A stretch of DNA of 64,000 nucleotides from Celeribacter arenosi (GTDB taxonomy: Bacteria > Pseudomonadota > Alphaproteobacteria > Rhodobacterales > Rhodobacteraceae). The notes below the pieces were generated by a model. That model worked only from the letters and a program-made list of their open reading frames with translations, was not told where the DNA came from and did no database searches. The stretch covers positions 248,001 through 312,000 of the forward strand of contig NZ_BAABDF010000003.1 of assembly GCF_039539485.1 (NCBI RefSeq). The letters are read 5' to 3'. The position numbers and the translations under genes are program-made. Shown one piece after another: positions 27,843 to 36,164 of the stretch. Numbering within the stretch: the first letter of the stretch is position 1; every line of letters begins with the position of its first letter.

Positions 27843-28580
27843 TTAGAAGTAACTCCGAACGAGCGCGCTGGATATGAGTGTCCATCCGTTGGCCATGACG
27901 AAAAATGCCAGCTTGAATGGTAGCGCGACAATTGCCGGTGGTACCATCATCATGCCCATGGACATCAGAATGGCGGACACAACCAAATCGATTACCAGAA
28001 ACGGCAAAAAGATCAGAAAGCCGATTTGGAACGCTCGCTCCACTTCCGACAAGAGGAATGAAGGAACAAGTACCGAAAGGGACGCATCGCGAGGGGCGGC
28101 CAATTCAATGCCGGCATCGGGTCGCAGGTTCATCAACTCTTGTAACGTATCCGGATCAACGCGATTTCCCATGAAGCCGCGGAAAGGATCGATGGCGTTG
28201 ACGAAAGCGGCCTCGATTTCCACCTGACCGTCGACAAACGGCTGAATGCCGGATGCCCAACTTTCAAGAAAAACCGGCTCCATCACGAAATAGGTCAAAA
28301 AGAGCGAGAGGCTAATAATCAGCATGTTTGGCGGAGACTGTTGGAGGCCGAGCGCCTGCCGCAGAATCGACATCACCGTTACAATGAACGGGAAACATGT
28401 GATCGTAACAGCGAGACCAGGCACGATGCTGAGCACAGTGACCAGCACCAAAAGCTGAATAGCCCGCGTTGCCATAGATCCGTCATCACCAAAGGACATC
28501 GAAAAGTCCTGCGATATCGCGGCGTGCGGCAGGAAACTTGCGACGAGCGCAATCGCAATGAACGGAACAATTTTGCGCAT
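27843..28580 (-). CDS. fliP: Flagellar export gate protein FliP
   Basis: A 245-residue type III export-gate subunit with a cleavable signal peptide (about residues 1-23), then membrane helices at about 42-62, 85-105, 185-205 and 210-232. Conserved family segments are FPFIVTVMSILRQALGLQQSPPN and IGFLIFLPFLVIDLVVS (shown in part) and SMGMMMVPP. It is last in the leftward fliF-fliH-fliN-fliP run, four bases after fliN. Its partner fliQ is at 43.7 kb and fliR at 38.2 kb; fliO was not found. Confidence 0.96.
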   Translation of the reverse strand: MRKIVPFIAIALVASFLPHAAISQDFSMSFGDDGSMATRAIQLLVLVTVLSIVPGLAVTITCFPFIVTVMSILRQALGLQQSPPNMLIISLSLFLTYFVMEPVFLESWASGIQPFVDGQVEIEAAFVNAIDPFRGFMGNRVDPDTLQELMNLRPDAGIELAAPRDASLSVLVPSFLLSEVERAFQIGFLIFLPFLVIDLVVSAILMSMGMMMVPPAIVALPFKLAFFVMANGWTLISSALVRSYF

Positions 28581-28583
28581 GGT

Positions 28584-28862
28584 CTAAAGGCCATCCTTGA
28601 GATCGGCGACTTCGGTCAAACGCACCACGAGTTGCCCGGCATGTTCGCCCTCGCCTTCCTGAAGCTCACCTTTCGCAATCAGCCGATCACCGACATAGAG
28701 CTCCACCGGATCATCAATCTTTTGGTCGAGTGTCAGAACGCTGTCGTTTTTGAGTTTGAGGAGGTCTTTAACAAGGGGTCGCGCCTTTCCGACCGATACG
28801 AGAATCTCGATTGGAACGTGATAAAACGGGTTGGCGTTTTTGAGCTCTTCGGTCTCAGCCAT
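28584..28862 (-). CDS. fliN: Flagellar C-ring protein FliN
   Basis: A 92-residue short FliN consisting only of the SpoA/surface-presentation domain (VPIEILVSVGKARPLVKDLLKL; VELYVGDRLIAKGEL). FliN forms the lower C-ring of the switch and docks FliH. The start overlaps the fliH stop by eight bases. It is at the small end for FliN. The partner switch genes fliM and fliG are not found in the window. Confidence 0.9.
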   Translation of the reverse strand: MAETEELKNANPFYHVPIEILVSVGKARPLVKDLLKLKNDSVLTLDQKIDDPVELYVGDRLIAKGELQEGEGEHAGQLVVRLTEVADLKDGL

Positions 28863-29475
28863 TTTTGAACACCTCTTCGTTTAGCGTGTAGACGGAATTG
28901 ATTGCTTCGCTGATCTTGGCAATCGCGCCGTCGAGATCGATTTTTTGCTCGCGGTCCCCGAGCCGTAGAAACACCTGACCCTCGGCGAGGGACGGCTCTT
29001 CAATGATGTCGACGGGAAGGGACAGTGAGGAATCCAGATAGGTTTTCACGGCGGGCAGGCTGTTGGGAGAAATCACCAACTGAACCGGTGCATCCGAGGC
29101 CTGAGAGCCAAGAGACATGATTTCGCTGACAATCGTCTGGCCAAGTGTTTGGGTCACCAAATGGGGTAGAACCTTGCTCACCATTTCTTCTAGAAGTGGT
29201 TCGAGCGCGCGCATCACATGAGCGCGCGCCTCGTGGAATGTGAAGCCGAGTTCCTGAAGGTTATGGGCAAAGTCGGCACCAATCCGAGACTGATCGGCGC
29301 CTTCCGCGCGCACAGCATCATCCCATCCGGCCTTGTATCCGCGCTCATATGCGGCCAACCGTACCTCTTCGAGTTCTTCGGAGGACACGTTCACCGGCGG
29401 GGGGGCCGCTTCTGCCTTCTTTTGGAGACTTTTTGTGACCCCGAAATCTTCGAGTGAAATGCACGTGTGTTTCAC
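28855..29475 (-). CDS. fliH: FliH-like flagellar export stator protein
   Basis: A 206-residue protein between fliF and fliN. It has an N-terminal charged segment, a helical region with YERGYKAGWDDA, and a C-terminal domain like FliH/YscL (EPSLAEGQVFLRLGDREQKIDLDGAIAKI in part as GQVFLRLGDREQKIDLDG). FliH binds the FliI ATPase and FliN and targets substrates to the gate. It overlaps fliF by four bases and fliN by eight. Sequence conservation of FliH is low; position and C-terminal pattern make the call. Confidence 0.75.
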   Translation of the reverse strand: MKHTCISLEDFGVTKSLQKKAEAAPPPVNVSSEELEEVRLAAYERGYKAGWDDAVRAEGADQSRIGADFAHNLQELGFTFHEARAHVMRALEPLLEEMVSKVLPHLVTQTLGQTIVSEIMSLGSQASDAPVQLVISPNSLPAVKTYLDSSLSLPVDIIEEPSLAEGQVFLRLGDREQKIDLDGAIAKISEAINSVYTLNEEVFKNG

Positions 29476-31133
29476 GCGTTCTCTCCTTTTTCTTCCATCC
29501 AGCCGCGCAGGATTTCGACTGTCTCGGACTCACGATCTTCGATCAGCTTCTTCAGCCTTTTGACGGGATCAGTCGGAATTCCGATGTCGTCATCTCCAAA
29601 GTCGAAATCCGAAACCACGCCCAGAGTTGGCAACTCAAACGTGTCGTTATCGATCTCGCCGTTGAGAGCCGGTTCGGGCATGCGCGCCAACGCTGTTCCT
29701 TGTGCAGGTTCAGCAGGGGCTTCCATGGCGTTGACCAACGCGCGGGTTGGTTGTGCGGGTTTTGTGAGGATGGGGCGAAGGACAAAGAGGCCGAGGATGA
29801 GTGTAACGACGGCGAGTACCGCGAGTTGAATTATGGACATCACATCCACCCCGAGCGCGGCCAGCCCGCCGGTTTCCGATAGGGTGCCTTCGGAAACGAC
29901 CGGTTCGAATTGCATGGATTTGATGGTGATTTGATCGCCACGCGATTCGTCAAAACCAACCGCTGACGCTACCAATTCGCGCAAAGCTTCGAGTTCGTCG
30001 GAGGCACGTGCTTCCCATACTTCGCCTTCTGCGTCGCTTGTGAGGACCCCATCTACAAGGACGGCTACGGTCACCCGTTTTATTGCGCCGGGGCCACGTT
30101 GGACTTCTCGACGGGTTTCGGAAACCTCGTAGTTTATCCGTTCGCGCGTTTCGCTATTGCTGGAATTGGAATCACCGCCAGATGCCCCATCACCCGTTGG
30201 CAGATTAGAGGCCACGGTCACGGCGCCCGCGCGTGTGTCTTGTGCCGACGTGCTGCGTTCCTCGATTTCGGAACTGATTGCGACTCGCCCGTCCGGATCA
30301 AAGCGACGTTCAATAATTTCTTCCTGATCGGTGACGGTCTCTACCGACACCTCCACGACGGCATGCCCATGGCCCACGCGTGCTTCGAGGATACGTTCCA
30401 CGCGGAGTTTGAGTTCAGAGGAAAGATCGGTGGCGTTCTGTTGGTCGCCGTTTTCGTCGGTGGAAATCACGATCCCGTTGCGACCGTCGATGATGGAAAC
30501 CGAATCCGGGGAAAGGCCCGCGACGGCCGAGGCGACAAGGTATCTGAACGCGCGCGCCTGTTGAGTGGAGACGGCCCCGCTCGACGAAGTTACCGTTACA
30601 GATGCAGATGATGCGATCTGACGTGCGAAAGGTTGGGACGAGGGGTTCGCGATATGAACGCGTGCGGAGCGAATCTGTGGTGATGACACTATAGTGCGGG
30701 CAAGCTCGCCTTCTTTCGCACGCCAATAAGCCGCATCGAACATTTGGGAAGTCGTACCAAAACCCGACAGGTTATCGAGCAATTCGTAGCCGCCGGTCGC
30801 ATTGGCCGGCAGGCCCTCGGCCGCCAGCGTCATACGAAGTTCATCGCGCGCGGTCGCATCTACAAAGATCGTCCCGCCGCGAATCTCATATGCTGTACCG
30901 CGTGTTTCGAGGGATTGGACAACCTCGCCAGCGGCGCTTTCTTCCAGACCTGCATAGAGCAACGTCATGTTCGGGCGCGTGGCGATACTGGAAAGTGACA
31001 GAATTGCCAAAACCATGATCACGGTTGCGCCCGCGACGATTAGGCGGCGACGAGGATCGAGGTTCGCCCAGACGGATACGATCTGCTGCAATGCATCACT
31101 CCATGAAACTGCGGGCTTCTGCCCTGCATGCAA
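29472..31133 (-). CDS. fliF: Flagellar MS-ring protein FliF
   Basis: A 553-residue ring protein with a membrane helix at about residues 33-52 and another at about 445-465, bracketing the periplasmic ring-building domains (LLYAGLEESAAGEVV; ARTIVSSPQIRSARVHIANP). The C-terminal cytoplasmic tail ends VKRLKKLIEDRESETVEILRG, the FliG-binding helix, so a FliG is expected elsewhere in the genome. It is first in the leftward fliF-fliH-fliN-fliP operon and diverges from fliL across an 82-base region holding a CtrA-like box. Confidence 0.95.
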   Translation of the reverse strand: MHAGQKPAVSWSDALQQIVSVWANLDPRRRLIVAGATVIMVLAILSLSSIATRPNMTLLYAGLEESAAGEVVQSLETRGTAYEIRGGTIFVDATARDELRMTLAAEGLPANATGGYELLDNLSGFGTTSQMFDAAYWRAKEGELARTIVSSPQIRSARVHIANPSSQPFARQIASSASVTVTSSSGAVSTQQARAFRYLVASAVAGLSPDSVSIIDGRNGIVISTDENGDQQNATDLSSELKLRVERILEARVGHGHAVVEVSVETVTDQEEIIERRFDPDGRVAISSEIEERSTSAQDTRAGAVTVASNLPTGDGASGGDSNSSNSETRERINYEVSETRREVQRGPGAIKRVTVAVLVDGVLTSDAEGEVWEARASDELEALRELVASAVGFDESRGDQITIKSMQFEPVVSEGTLSETGGLAALGVDVMSIIQLAVLAVVTLILGLFVLRPILTKPAQPTRALVNAMEAPAEPAQGTALARMPEPALNGEIDNDTFELPTLGVVSDFDFGDDDIGIPTDPVKRLKKLIEDRESETVEILRGWMEEKGENA

Positions 31134-31153
31134 CTAGGAATGATCGAACAGCC

Positions 31154-31168
31154 TTAACAATCGGTTAG
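31154..31168. promoter_or_regulatory. CtrA-like box between fliF and fliL
   Basis: TTAA-CAATCGG-TTAG, one base from the consensus, lies in the 82-base divergent gap between fliF and fliL and could control both operons. Confidence 0.45.
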
Positions 31169-31215
31169 CTACCTGCGGTCTAAAACAGATTCGCAAACCT
31201 TTTTTGGATGGTCCA

Positions 31216-31716
31216 ATGTCAGAAGACACATCATCAGAAGATCCGGCACCAAAGAAAAAGTCCAAGCTGCCTATGCTGCTCGGGCTCGTTTTGATGCTCG
31301 CATTAGGCGGAGGCGGATTTTTCGCTGTCTACTCAGGATTGATTCTTGGGTCAGACGATTCACACGCTTCGGAATCCGATGGACACGATGAAATGCCCTC
31401 AATTGCGGCACCTGTGGTGGCTTTCGTGCCGATCGAACCGTTGATCATAAATGTCATCGATACATCCGGACGCGGCCACCACCTCAGATTTCACGCCCAA
31501 CTCGAGGTTACTCCGTCTACCGAAGACACCGTGATTTCGTTGATGCCACGCATCGTCGATGTGCTGAACGGCTACCTTCGTGCGGTTGAGGTTTCGACGC
31601 TGGAAAACCCGTCCGCTCTCATCAACCTGCGCGCCCAGATCCTTCGACGCCTGCAGATCGTTGCCGGCGCAGATCGCGTTAAGGACGTTTTGATTATGGA
31701 ATTCGTTATAAACTAG
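31216..31716 (+). CDS. fliL: Flagellar basal body-associated protein FliL (copy 1)
   Basis: A 166-residue FliL with a short charged cytoplasmic tail, one membrane segment (about residues 17-39) and a periplasmic stomatin-like domain (VPIEPLIINVIDTSGRGHHLRF in part as EPLIINVIDTSGRG; ADRVKDVLIMEFVIN at the end). FliL rings surround and support the stator. The start at 31216 is preferred to a TTG at 31204. It heads a rightward run fliL, small TM gene, motE-like, motA. A second, more divergent FliL-family gene is at 40489-40995. Confidence 0.88.
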   Translation: MSEDTSSEDPAPKKKSKLPMLLGLVLMLALGGGGFFAVYSGLILGSDDSHASESDGHDEMPSIAAPVVAFVPIEPLIINVIDTSGRGHHLRFHAQLEVTPSTEDTVISLMPRIVDVLNGYLRAVEVSTLENPSALINLRAQILRRLQIVAGADRVKDVLIMEFVIN

Positions 31717-31726
31717 GAGCGGTCAC

Positions 31727-32122
31727 ATGACACTCATCGCAGACATTCTGATGATCGCAGGCACCCTCGCCGTAGGGTTCTATTGCATCATCCTTTCCCG
31801 CCGCCTCAGCAAGTTCACGGACCTAGAAAAAGGCGTCGGCGGGGCAATTGCCGTTCTTTCCGCGCAAGTTGATGACATGACAAAGACCCTCATCAAAGCT
31901 CAGAAGACCGCGGGTCTATCGGCGACAAAACTTGATGAACTCACGATTCGCGCCGAAGACGCGTCCAAACGTTTGGAACTCCTCATCGCGGCGACCCAGG
32001 ATTTGCCGGACTTGGCAGAGTCCGCGGAAAAACCGTCTGCTGCACCCGAAGAGGAAGAAGATGCGGCGGTCGAGTTTTCCATGTTCTTGAGCCAAAGAAA
32101 TCGGGCGGAGGCTGCAGAATGA
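31727..32122 (+). CDS. Flagellar-associated single-TM protein (DUF6468-like)
   Basis: A 131-residue protein with one N-terminal membrane helix (about residues 3-23), a basic RRLSKFTDL stop-transfer region, a helical/coiled-coil segment (about 45-90) and an acidic C-terminus. The layout and position between fliL and a motE-like gene resemble the alphaproteobacterial DUF6468 flagellar-cluster proteins; the family call is from memory of architecture. It starts 10 bases after fliL and overlaps the next gene by four bases. Confidence 0.6.
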   Translation: MTLIADILMIAGTLAVGFYCIILSRRLSKFTDLEKGVGGAIAVLSAQVDDMTKTLIKAQKTAGLSATKLDELTIRAEDASKRLELLIAATQDLPDLAESAEKPSAAPEEEEDAAVEFSMFLSQRNRAEAAE

Positions 32123-32742
32123 CATCCCCGGATAAGCCACGCAAATCGACGCCACGCCGTTCTTTTAGATCAGGTCGCGGTGCCCTCATCGCAATCTCTG
32201 CTTTGTTGATTACCTCCGCAGGTATCCGGATATTTGACGGGACGGGCGCTGCAATTGCGCGGGAACTGGATGTCGTTCCGTCAAGTGACTCCGAACATTC
32301 TGCGCAGCCCGTCGCAATGGCGTGCCAGTCCGACGAAGGAACGCAAGCTTTGCTTGACGCTTTGCGCGCACGCGAGGTCGCTGTCGTTGAAAAGGAACTT
32401 AGCCTGTCCGAGCGGATGAAAGAGCTCGAAGTTGCAAAAGCGGAGATTGCATCGGATCTCGATGCTTTAACCAAAGCACAAGCCCGCCTCGAAGCCACGA
32501 TGTCACGCGTTAGCACGGCCGCGGAAGACGACCTTTCGCGCCTGACAGCAGTTTATGAGGCAATGAAGCCAAAAGAGGCCGCGGCCCTGTTTGAAGCAAT
32601 GTCGCCCGAATTCGCGGCGGGGTTCTTGGGCCGAATGCGACCCGAATCCGCGGCGAACGTCATGGTGGGTCTGCCGCCAGAGTCCGCTTACTCGATCTCG
32701 GTCATCCTCGCAGGTCGAAATGCCAACGCGCCGCGGGAGTAA
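32119..32742 (+). CDS. MotE-like flagellar accessory protein
   Basis: A 207-residue protein with a basic N-terminus, one membrane segment (about residues 24-42), a long periplasmic coiled coil (about 80-140) and a C-terminal MgtE-N-like helical domain (VYEAMKPKEAAALFEAMSPE; FLGRMRPESAANVMVGLP). This arrangement is that of MotE, the periplasmic chaperone for the stator protein MotC in rhizobia. It is coupled to the upstream gene by ATGA and is followed by motA and then a large exported protein, consistent with a stator accessory role. Confidence 0.7.
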   Translation: MTSPDKPRKSTPRRSFRSGRGALIAISALLITSAGIRIFDGTGAAIARELDVVPSSDSEHSAQPVAMACQSDEGTQALLDALRAREVAVVEKELSLSERMKELEVAKAEIASDLDALTKAQARLEATMSRVSTAAEDDLSRLTAVYEAMKPKEAAALFEAMSPEFAAGFLGRMRPESAANVMVGLPPESAYSISVILAGRNANAPRE

Positions 32743-32812
32743 CAGGACGGATTGTTAACTACTTTGTGTGAGGTTCGAAAATGAGTAGTGAATTGATCCA
32801 AGGAAGTGGTTC

Positions 32813-33682
32813 ATGATTGGTTTTGTCGGAATTGCGCTGATCTTTGTTATGGTTTTTGGCGGTTACCTCGCTGCGGGGGGTAAACTTGGCATCATCATGA
32901 AATCACTGCCGTTCGAGTTCATGATGATCGGTGGCGCCGCGGCCGGTGCCTTCGTGATTTCAAACGATATGGCGGCGATCAAACACACACTGAAGGATGT
33001 CGGAAAAGTCTTCAAAGGCCCCAAATGGAAACCCGAAGATTATAGGGATTTGCTGTGCCTTCTGTTCGAATTGATCCGCCTGGCGCGTCAAAACCCTGTT
33101 GGTCTGGAAGAGCACATCGAGTCTCCTGCAGATTCCGCCATTTTCACGAAGTATCCGAAAATTCTCGGTGATGGAGAGGGGGTCGCCTTGATTTGTGATA
33201 CGCTTCGATCCGCCTCAATGAATTACGATGATCCCCATCAGGTTGAGGAGGTTCTCGAAAAACGGATTGAAGCGAACCTGCATCATGCATTGCACTCTCC
33301 ACACGCTATGGCAGCCGTCAGCGATGGCCTGCCCGCGCTTGGAATTGTGGCCGCCGTTTTGGGCGTGATCAAAACGATGGCGTCCATCGATCAGCCGCCG
33401 GAGATCCTCGGAAAAATGATCGGCGGCGCACTTGTTGGTACATTTCTCGGGGTGTTTCTGGCCTACGGTCTGGTTGGTCCATTCGCAGCAAAAATGAAAT
33501 CCGTGATCGAAGAAGACGGGCATTTTTACCAATTGATCCGCGAAGTGCTGGTCGCAAACCTCCACAATCACGCGACCAATATCTGTATCGAAGTCGGCCG
33601 TCAGAACACGCCAAGTCACTCACGCCCGAGCTTTTCCGACCTCGAAGAGGCGCTGAAAGAGGTCAAATCGGACGCCGCATGA
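32813..33682 (+). CDS. motA: Flagellar motor stator protein MotA
   Basis: A 289-residue stator channel subunit with four membrane helices (about residues 2-20, 31-50, 170-190 and 203-222). The cytoplasmic loop carries the charged residues that contact FliG, and the conserved GIVAAVLGVIKTM and GALVGTFLGVFLAYG segments form helices 3 and 4 of the channel. It overlaps the next gene by four bases. The partner motB is at 21864, in the same cluster but not adjacent. Confidence 0.96.
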   Translation: MIGFVGIALIFVMVFGGYLAAGGKLGIIMKSLPFEFMMIGGAAAGAFVISNDMAAIKHTLKDVGKVFKGPKWKPEDYRDLLCLLFELIRLARQNPVGLEEHIESPADSAIFTKYPKILGDGEGVALICDTLRSASMNYDDPHQVEEVLEKRIEANLHHALHSPHAMAAVSDGLPALGIVAAVLGVIKTMASIDQPPEILGKMIGGALVGTFLGVFLAYGLVGPFAAKMKSVIEEDGHFYQLIREVLVANLHNHATNICIEVGRQNTPSHSRPSFSDLEEALKEVKSDAA

Positions 33683-35979
33683 GACAGCTTCTTCTAATCT
33701 TATGCATGTGCTTTCCAACCTTCGCGTGGGGCGACCAGATAACGGTTCGCTCCGGTGAACATGCCGACTTTTCGCGACTTGTTATGTCCTTCCCTGACGA
33801 TGTGCTTTGGGAAGTCGGGCGAAGTGATGAGGACTATGTTTTCAACTTACTTGAAGGAGACCACACCTTTGACGTCTCCGAGGTTTTTCGGCTGATCCCG
33901 AAATCGCGGATTCAATCCGTTCAAACCGACAACCATACACTCGTTTTGTCAGTCTCCGGAAATGTGCACGCCGATGCATTCGATCTTGCTGGGGGGCGGG
34001 TGGTCATCGACATCAAAGATGGCGCCGCTCGGGTAGGGTCAGAGTTCGAGAAACCACTCGTGATGGACGAGGCCGAAGCGGAGCCGATTGTCACCGCAAT
34101 CACAGAGCCGGAATATGCGCCGGAGGCAGGGACTACGGATCACCGTATTTCCTTCGCGGAGCAATCCGATTTCCAGAACACACGGATGTCCGACACGCTC
34201 ACTATTCCTGCGCGAAAAAAACCCTTCTCTCTACCCATTCTTGTTGAAGACCGCCCGCAACCGAAGACTCTTTTGGACACCATCATCTCTCTTGATAACG
34301 GACAAGAAGAACACTCCGTTGATCCGGACTCGGCGGACCGAGAAAGCGACTTCAGGTCTCGCGTGGGGTCGATGATCTCCGATGCAATTTCGGACGGATT
34401 GCTCCAACCAGATGTGCGGGACAATGACGTCTCTACGCTAACGCAGAGCGAAGCAGAGCCGCCAACGAGCGCGCCAGAGGTCGAAGTAGCCACCGCTGAA
34501 GAAGTTCAAACTCCGCGGTCACATCTGCAAATCCGTTCTGCGACCGGTGAAGAGGTGGGACTTGGAATAACAACACCGCGAGTGACGCCTGAAGGCGTTC
34601 AATGCCTAGCGGATCGTGTGGTTGATATAGGTTCTTGGGGTCCTGCGCCAAACGAAGCAATCATTTTCTCCGAGCTCCGCACGCAGCTGCTTGCGGAATT
34701 CGATGAACCCGATCCCGAGGCTGTCGAGAAACTCGTGCAGTACTATTTGTTTCTGACCTTTGGCGCAGAAGCGAAGAACGCTCTATCGAGCCTAGATGTG
34801 CCGATCGACAACGCAGACATCTATCGCGACCTAGCCGATATTCTGGACAGTGGCGCAGCACGTTCGAACTCTCGGCTTCATAGTCAATTGCAATGCCCGG
34901 GGCCCGCATCATTATGGGCGATTATGGCCGCGCATGACATTTCCCCAAGCGACGAAATCGACAACAGGCAGATCCTTGCGACCGTGATCGCGTTGCCAGT
35001 CCATTTGCGGGATTTTCTAGCCCCGATGCTCGCGGACCGGTTTTTCCGTGCCGGTGATTTCGAAATGGCGAAATCAATTCAGCAAGCTGTGCAGAGGTTT
35101 CAGCCGATGGACGCAAACTCATTCGAGCTTCTTGATGCAGAATTCAGTTTGGCAGAGGGTCAACCCGATCACGCAGTGAACCAGTTTGAAGCCATCTTGG
35201 CATCAGATGGTGAGAATGCAGCAGTGGCTCTGGTCCGCGCTATTGATACGCAGGTTGCCCAAGGATTGCCGGTTCCAGCGGAAACCGTGGATACGGCACG
35301 GGCATTCGCGGCCGAGTTCACGGGTGATCCATTGGAGCCGGAACTCTTGGCGGCAATCGTGAAAGCACGCGTAGCCTCGGGTGACGCGCATGGCGCACTC
35401 CGGTCGCTATTGCATAAAGATGCGGGCCACGGCTTCACGAGCGAAACCAAGGCAGACCTGCTTGCATACTCTCTCGAGCAAACAGCGGATGTGTCATCCG
35501 ACGTGCAATTCCTTTCTGTCCTTTTGGCGGATACGGATGCTCTGTCCCACACGAAGTTTTCACGAGATGCCGCTTTTGCATCGGCCACGCGCCTTCTCAA
35601 TCTTGGTTTCCCTGAAACGGCCGCGGCGCTCACAGGCAACCTTGATGAAACACGCTCCGAAGATCGAGAACTTGCCGCTCGGATAGCGATCGCAAATGGA
35701 AGCGGTGTAGGCGCGTTGGCTTGGGTCAAAAACGTCGAAAGCGATGCAGCGACCAAAATTCGTGAGGACGCTTTTGCTTTGATGGGTGTGACCAGCGGCA
35801 ATACTCAGACCTCCGGCCTCGAACAGCCCGAGAGCAACAGCGCACTCCAGTCAGGGAATGGCATCGCGCCGCCAACCGACAGTGCGCAAAGCGATGATCC
35901 AACAATCGCTCAGGCCGAAGCCCTCCTTGCAGGTAGTTTGGGCCGTTCAGAGCGCGTTCAACAATTGCTCTCCCAGTAA
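33679..35979 (+). CDS. Large exported protein coupled to motA, possible MotC analogue
   Basis: A 766-residue protein with a signal peptide (about residues 1-18, ending FAWG). An N-terminal beta-rich AMIN-like domain (about 20-115; VVIDIKDG) is followed by an acidic low-complexity linker (about 120-290) and a long helical, TPR-like C-terminal half (about 310-690). It is coupled to motA by ATGA and lies two genes after a MotE-like chaperone. In rhizobia MotE serves MotC, a periplasmic motor protein; this protein could be the functional counterpart. I do not recognise direct MotC similarity. Confidence 0.6.
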   Translation: MRQLLLILCMCFPTFAWGDQITVRSGEHADFSRLVMSFPDDVLWEVGRSDEDYVFNLLEGDHTFDVSEVFRLIPKSRIQSVQTDNHTLVLSVSGNVHADAFDLAGGRVVIDIKDGAARVGSEFEKPLVMDEAEAEPIVTAITEPEYAPEAGTTDHRISFAEQSDFQNTRMSDTLTIPARKKPFSLPILVEDRPQPKTLLDTIISLDNGQEEHSVDPDSADRESDFRSRVGSMISDAISDGLLQPDVRDNDVSTLTQSEAEPPTSAPEVEVATAEEVQTPRSHLQIRSATGEEVGLGITTPRVTPEGVQCLADRVVDIGSWGPAPNEAIIFSELRTQLLAEFDEPDPEAVEKLVQYYLFLTFGAEAKNALSSLDVPIDNADIYRDLADILDSGAARSNSRLHSQLQCPGPASLWAIMAAHDISPSDEIDNRQILATVIALPVHLRDFLAPMLADRFFRAGDFEMAKSIQQAVQRFQPMDANSFELLDAEFSLAEGQPDHAVNQFEAILASDGENAAVALVRAIDTQVAQGLPVPAETVDTARAFAAEFTGDPLEPELLAAIVKARVASGDAHGALRSLLHKDAGHGFTSETKADLLAYSLEQTADVSSDVQFLSVLLADTDALSHTKFSRDAAFASATRLLNLGFPETAAALTGNLDETRSEDRELAARIAIANGSGVGALAWVKNVESDAATKIREDAFALMGVTSGNTQTSGLEQPESNSALQSGNGIAPPTDSAQSDDPTIAQAEALLAGSLGRSERVQQLLSQ

Positions 35980-36065
35980 CATCCCCAATCGCATTATAAC
36001 CCTTTGTAAACCAACGCGCTGATACGGTTGCTCAAATGCATCTGCAAGAATTGCGATGGGCGAGC

Positions 36066-36164
36066 ATGAATTTTTCCAAATCGATTAGTGACTGGGCCGG
36101 TGGGCATCGCGGGGCGAGTAGAACCGCGCCATTTTTCGGCGCGAAGCCATGGTGCGCGGCATGA
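36066..36164 (+). CDS. Possible 32-codon leader ORF coupled to flhA
   Basis: An ATG at 36066 with GGGCGAG upstream opens 32 codons ending in TGA that overlaps the flhA start at 36161 as ATGA. The geometry suggests translational coupling. The peptide has no recognisable feature, and the frame is too short to be certain. The gap 35980-36148 contains nothing else definite. Confidence 0.25.
   Translation: MNFSKSISDWAGGHRGASRTAPFFGAKPWCAA

Noticed and set aside
27719..27931. Open frame of 70 codons reading leftward inside the flgI-fliP gap
   Set aside because: It overlaps the 3' end of fliP in another frame, lacks a ribosome-binding site and resembles no flagellar protein.
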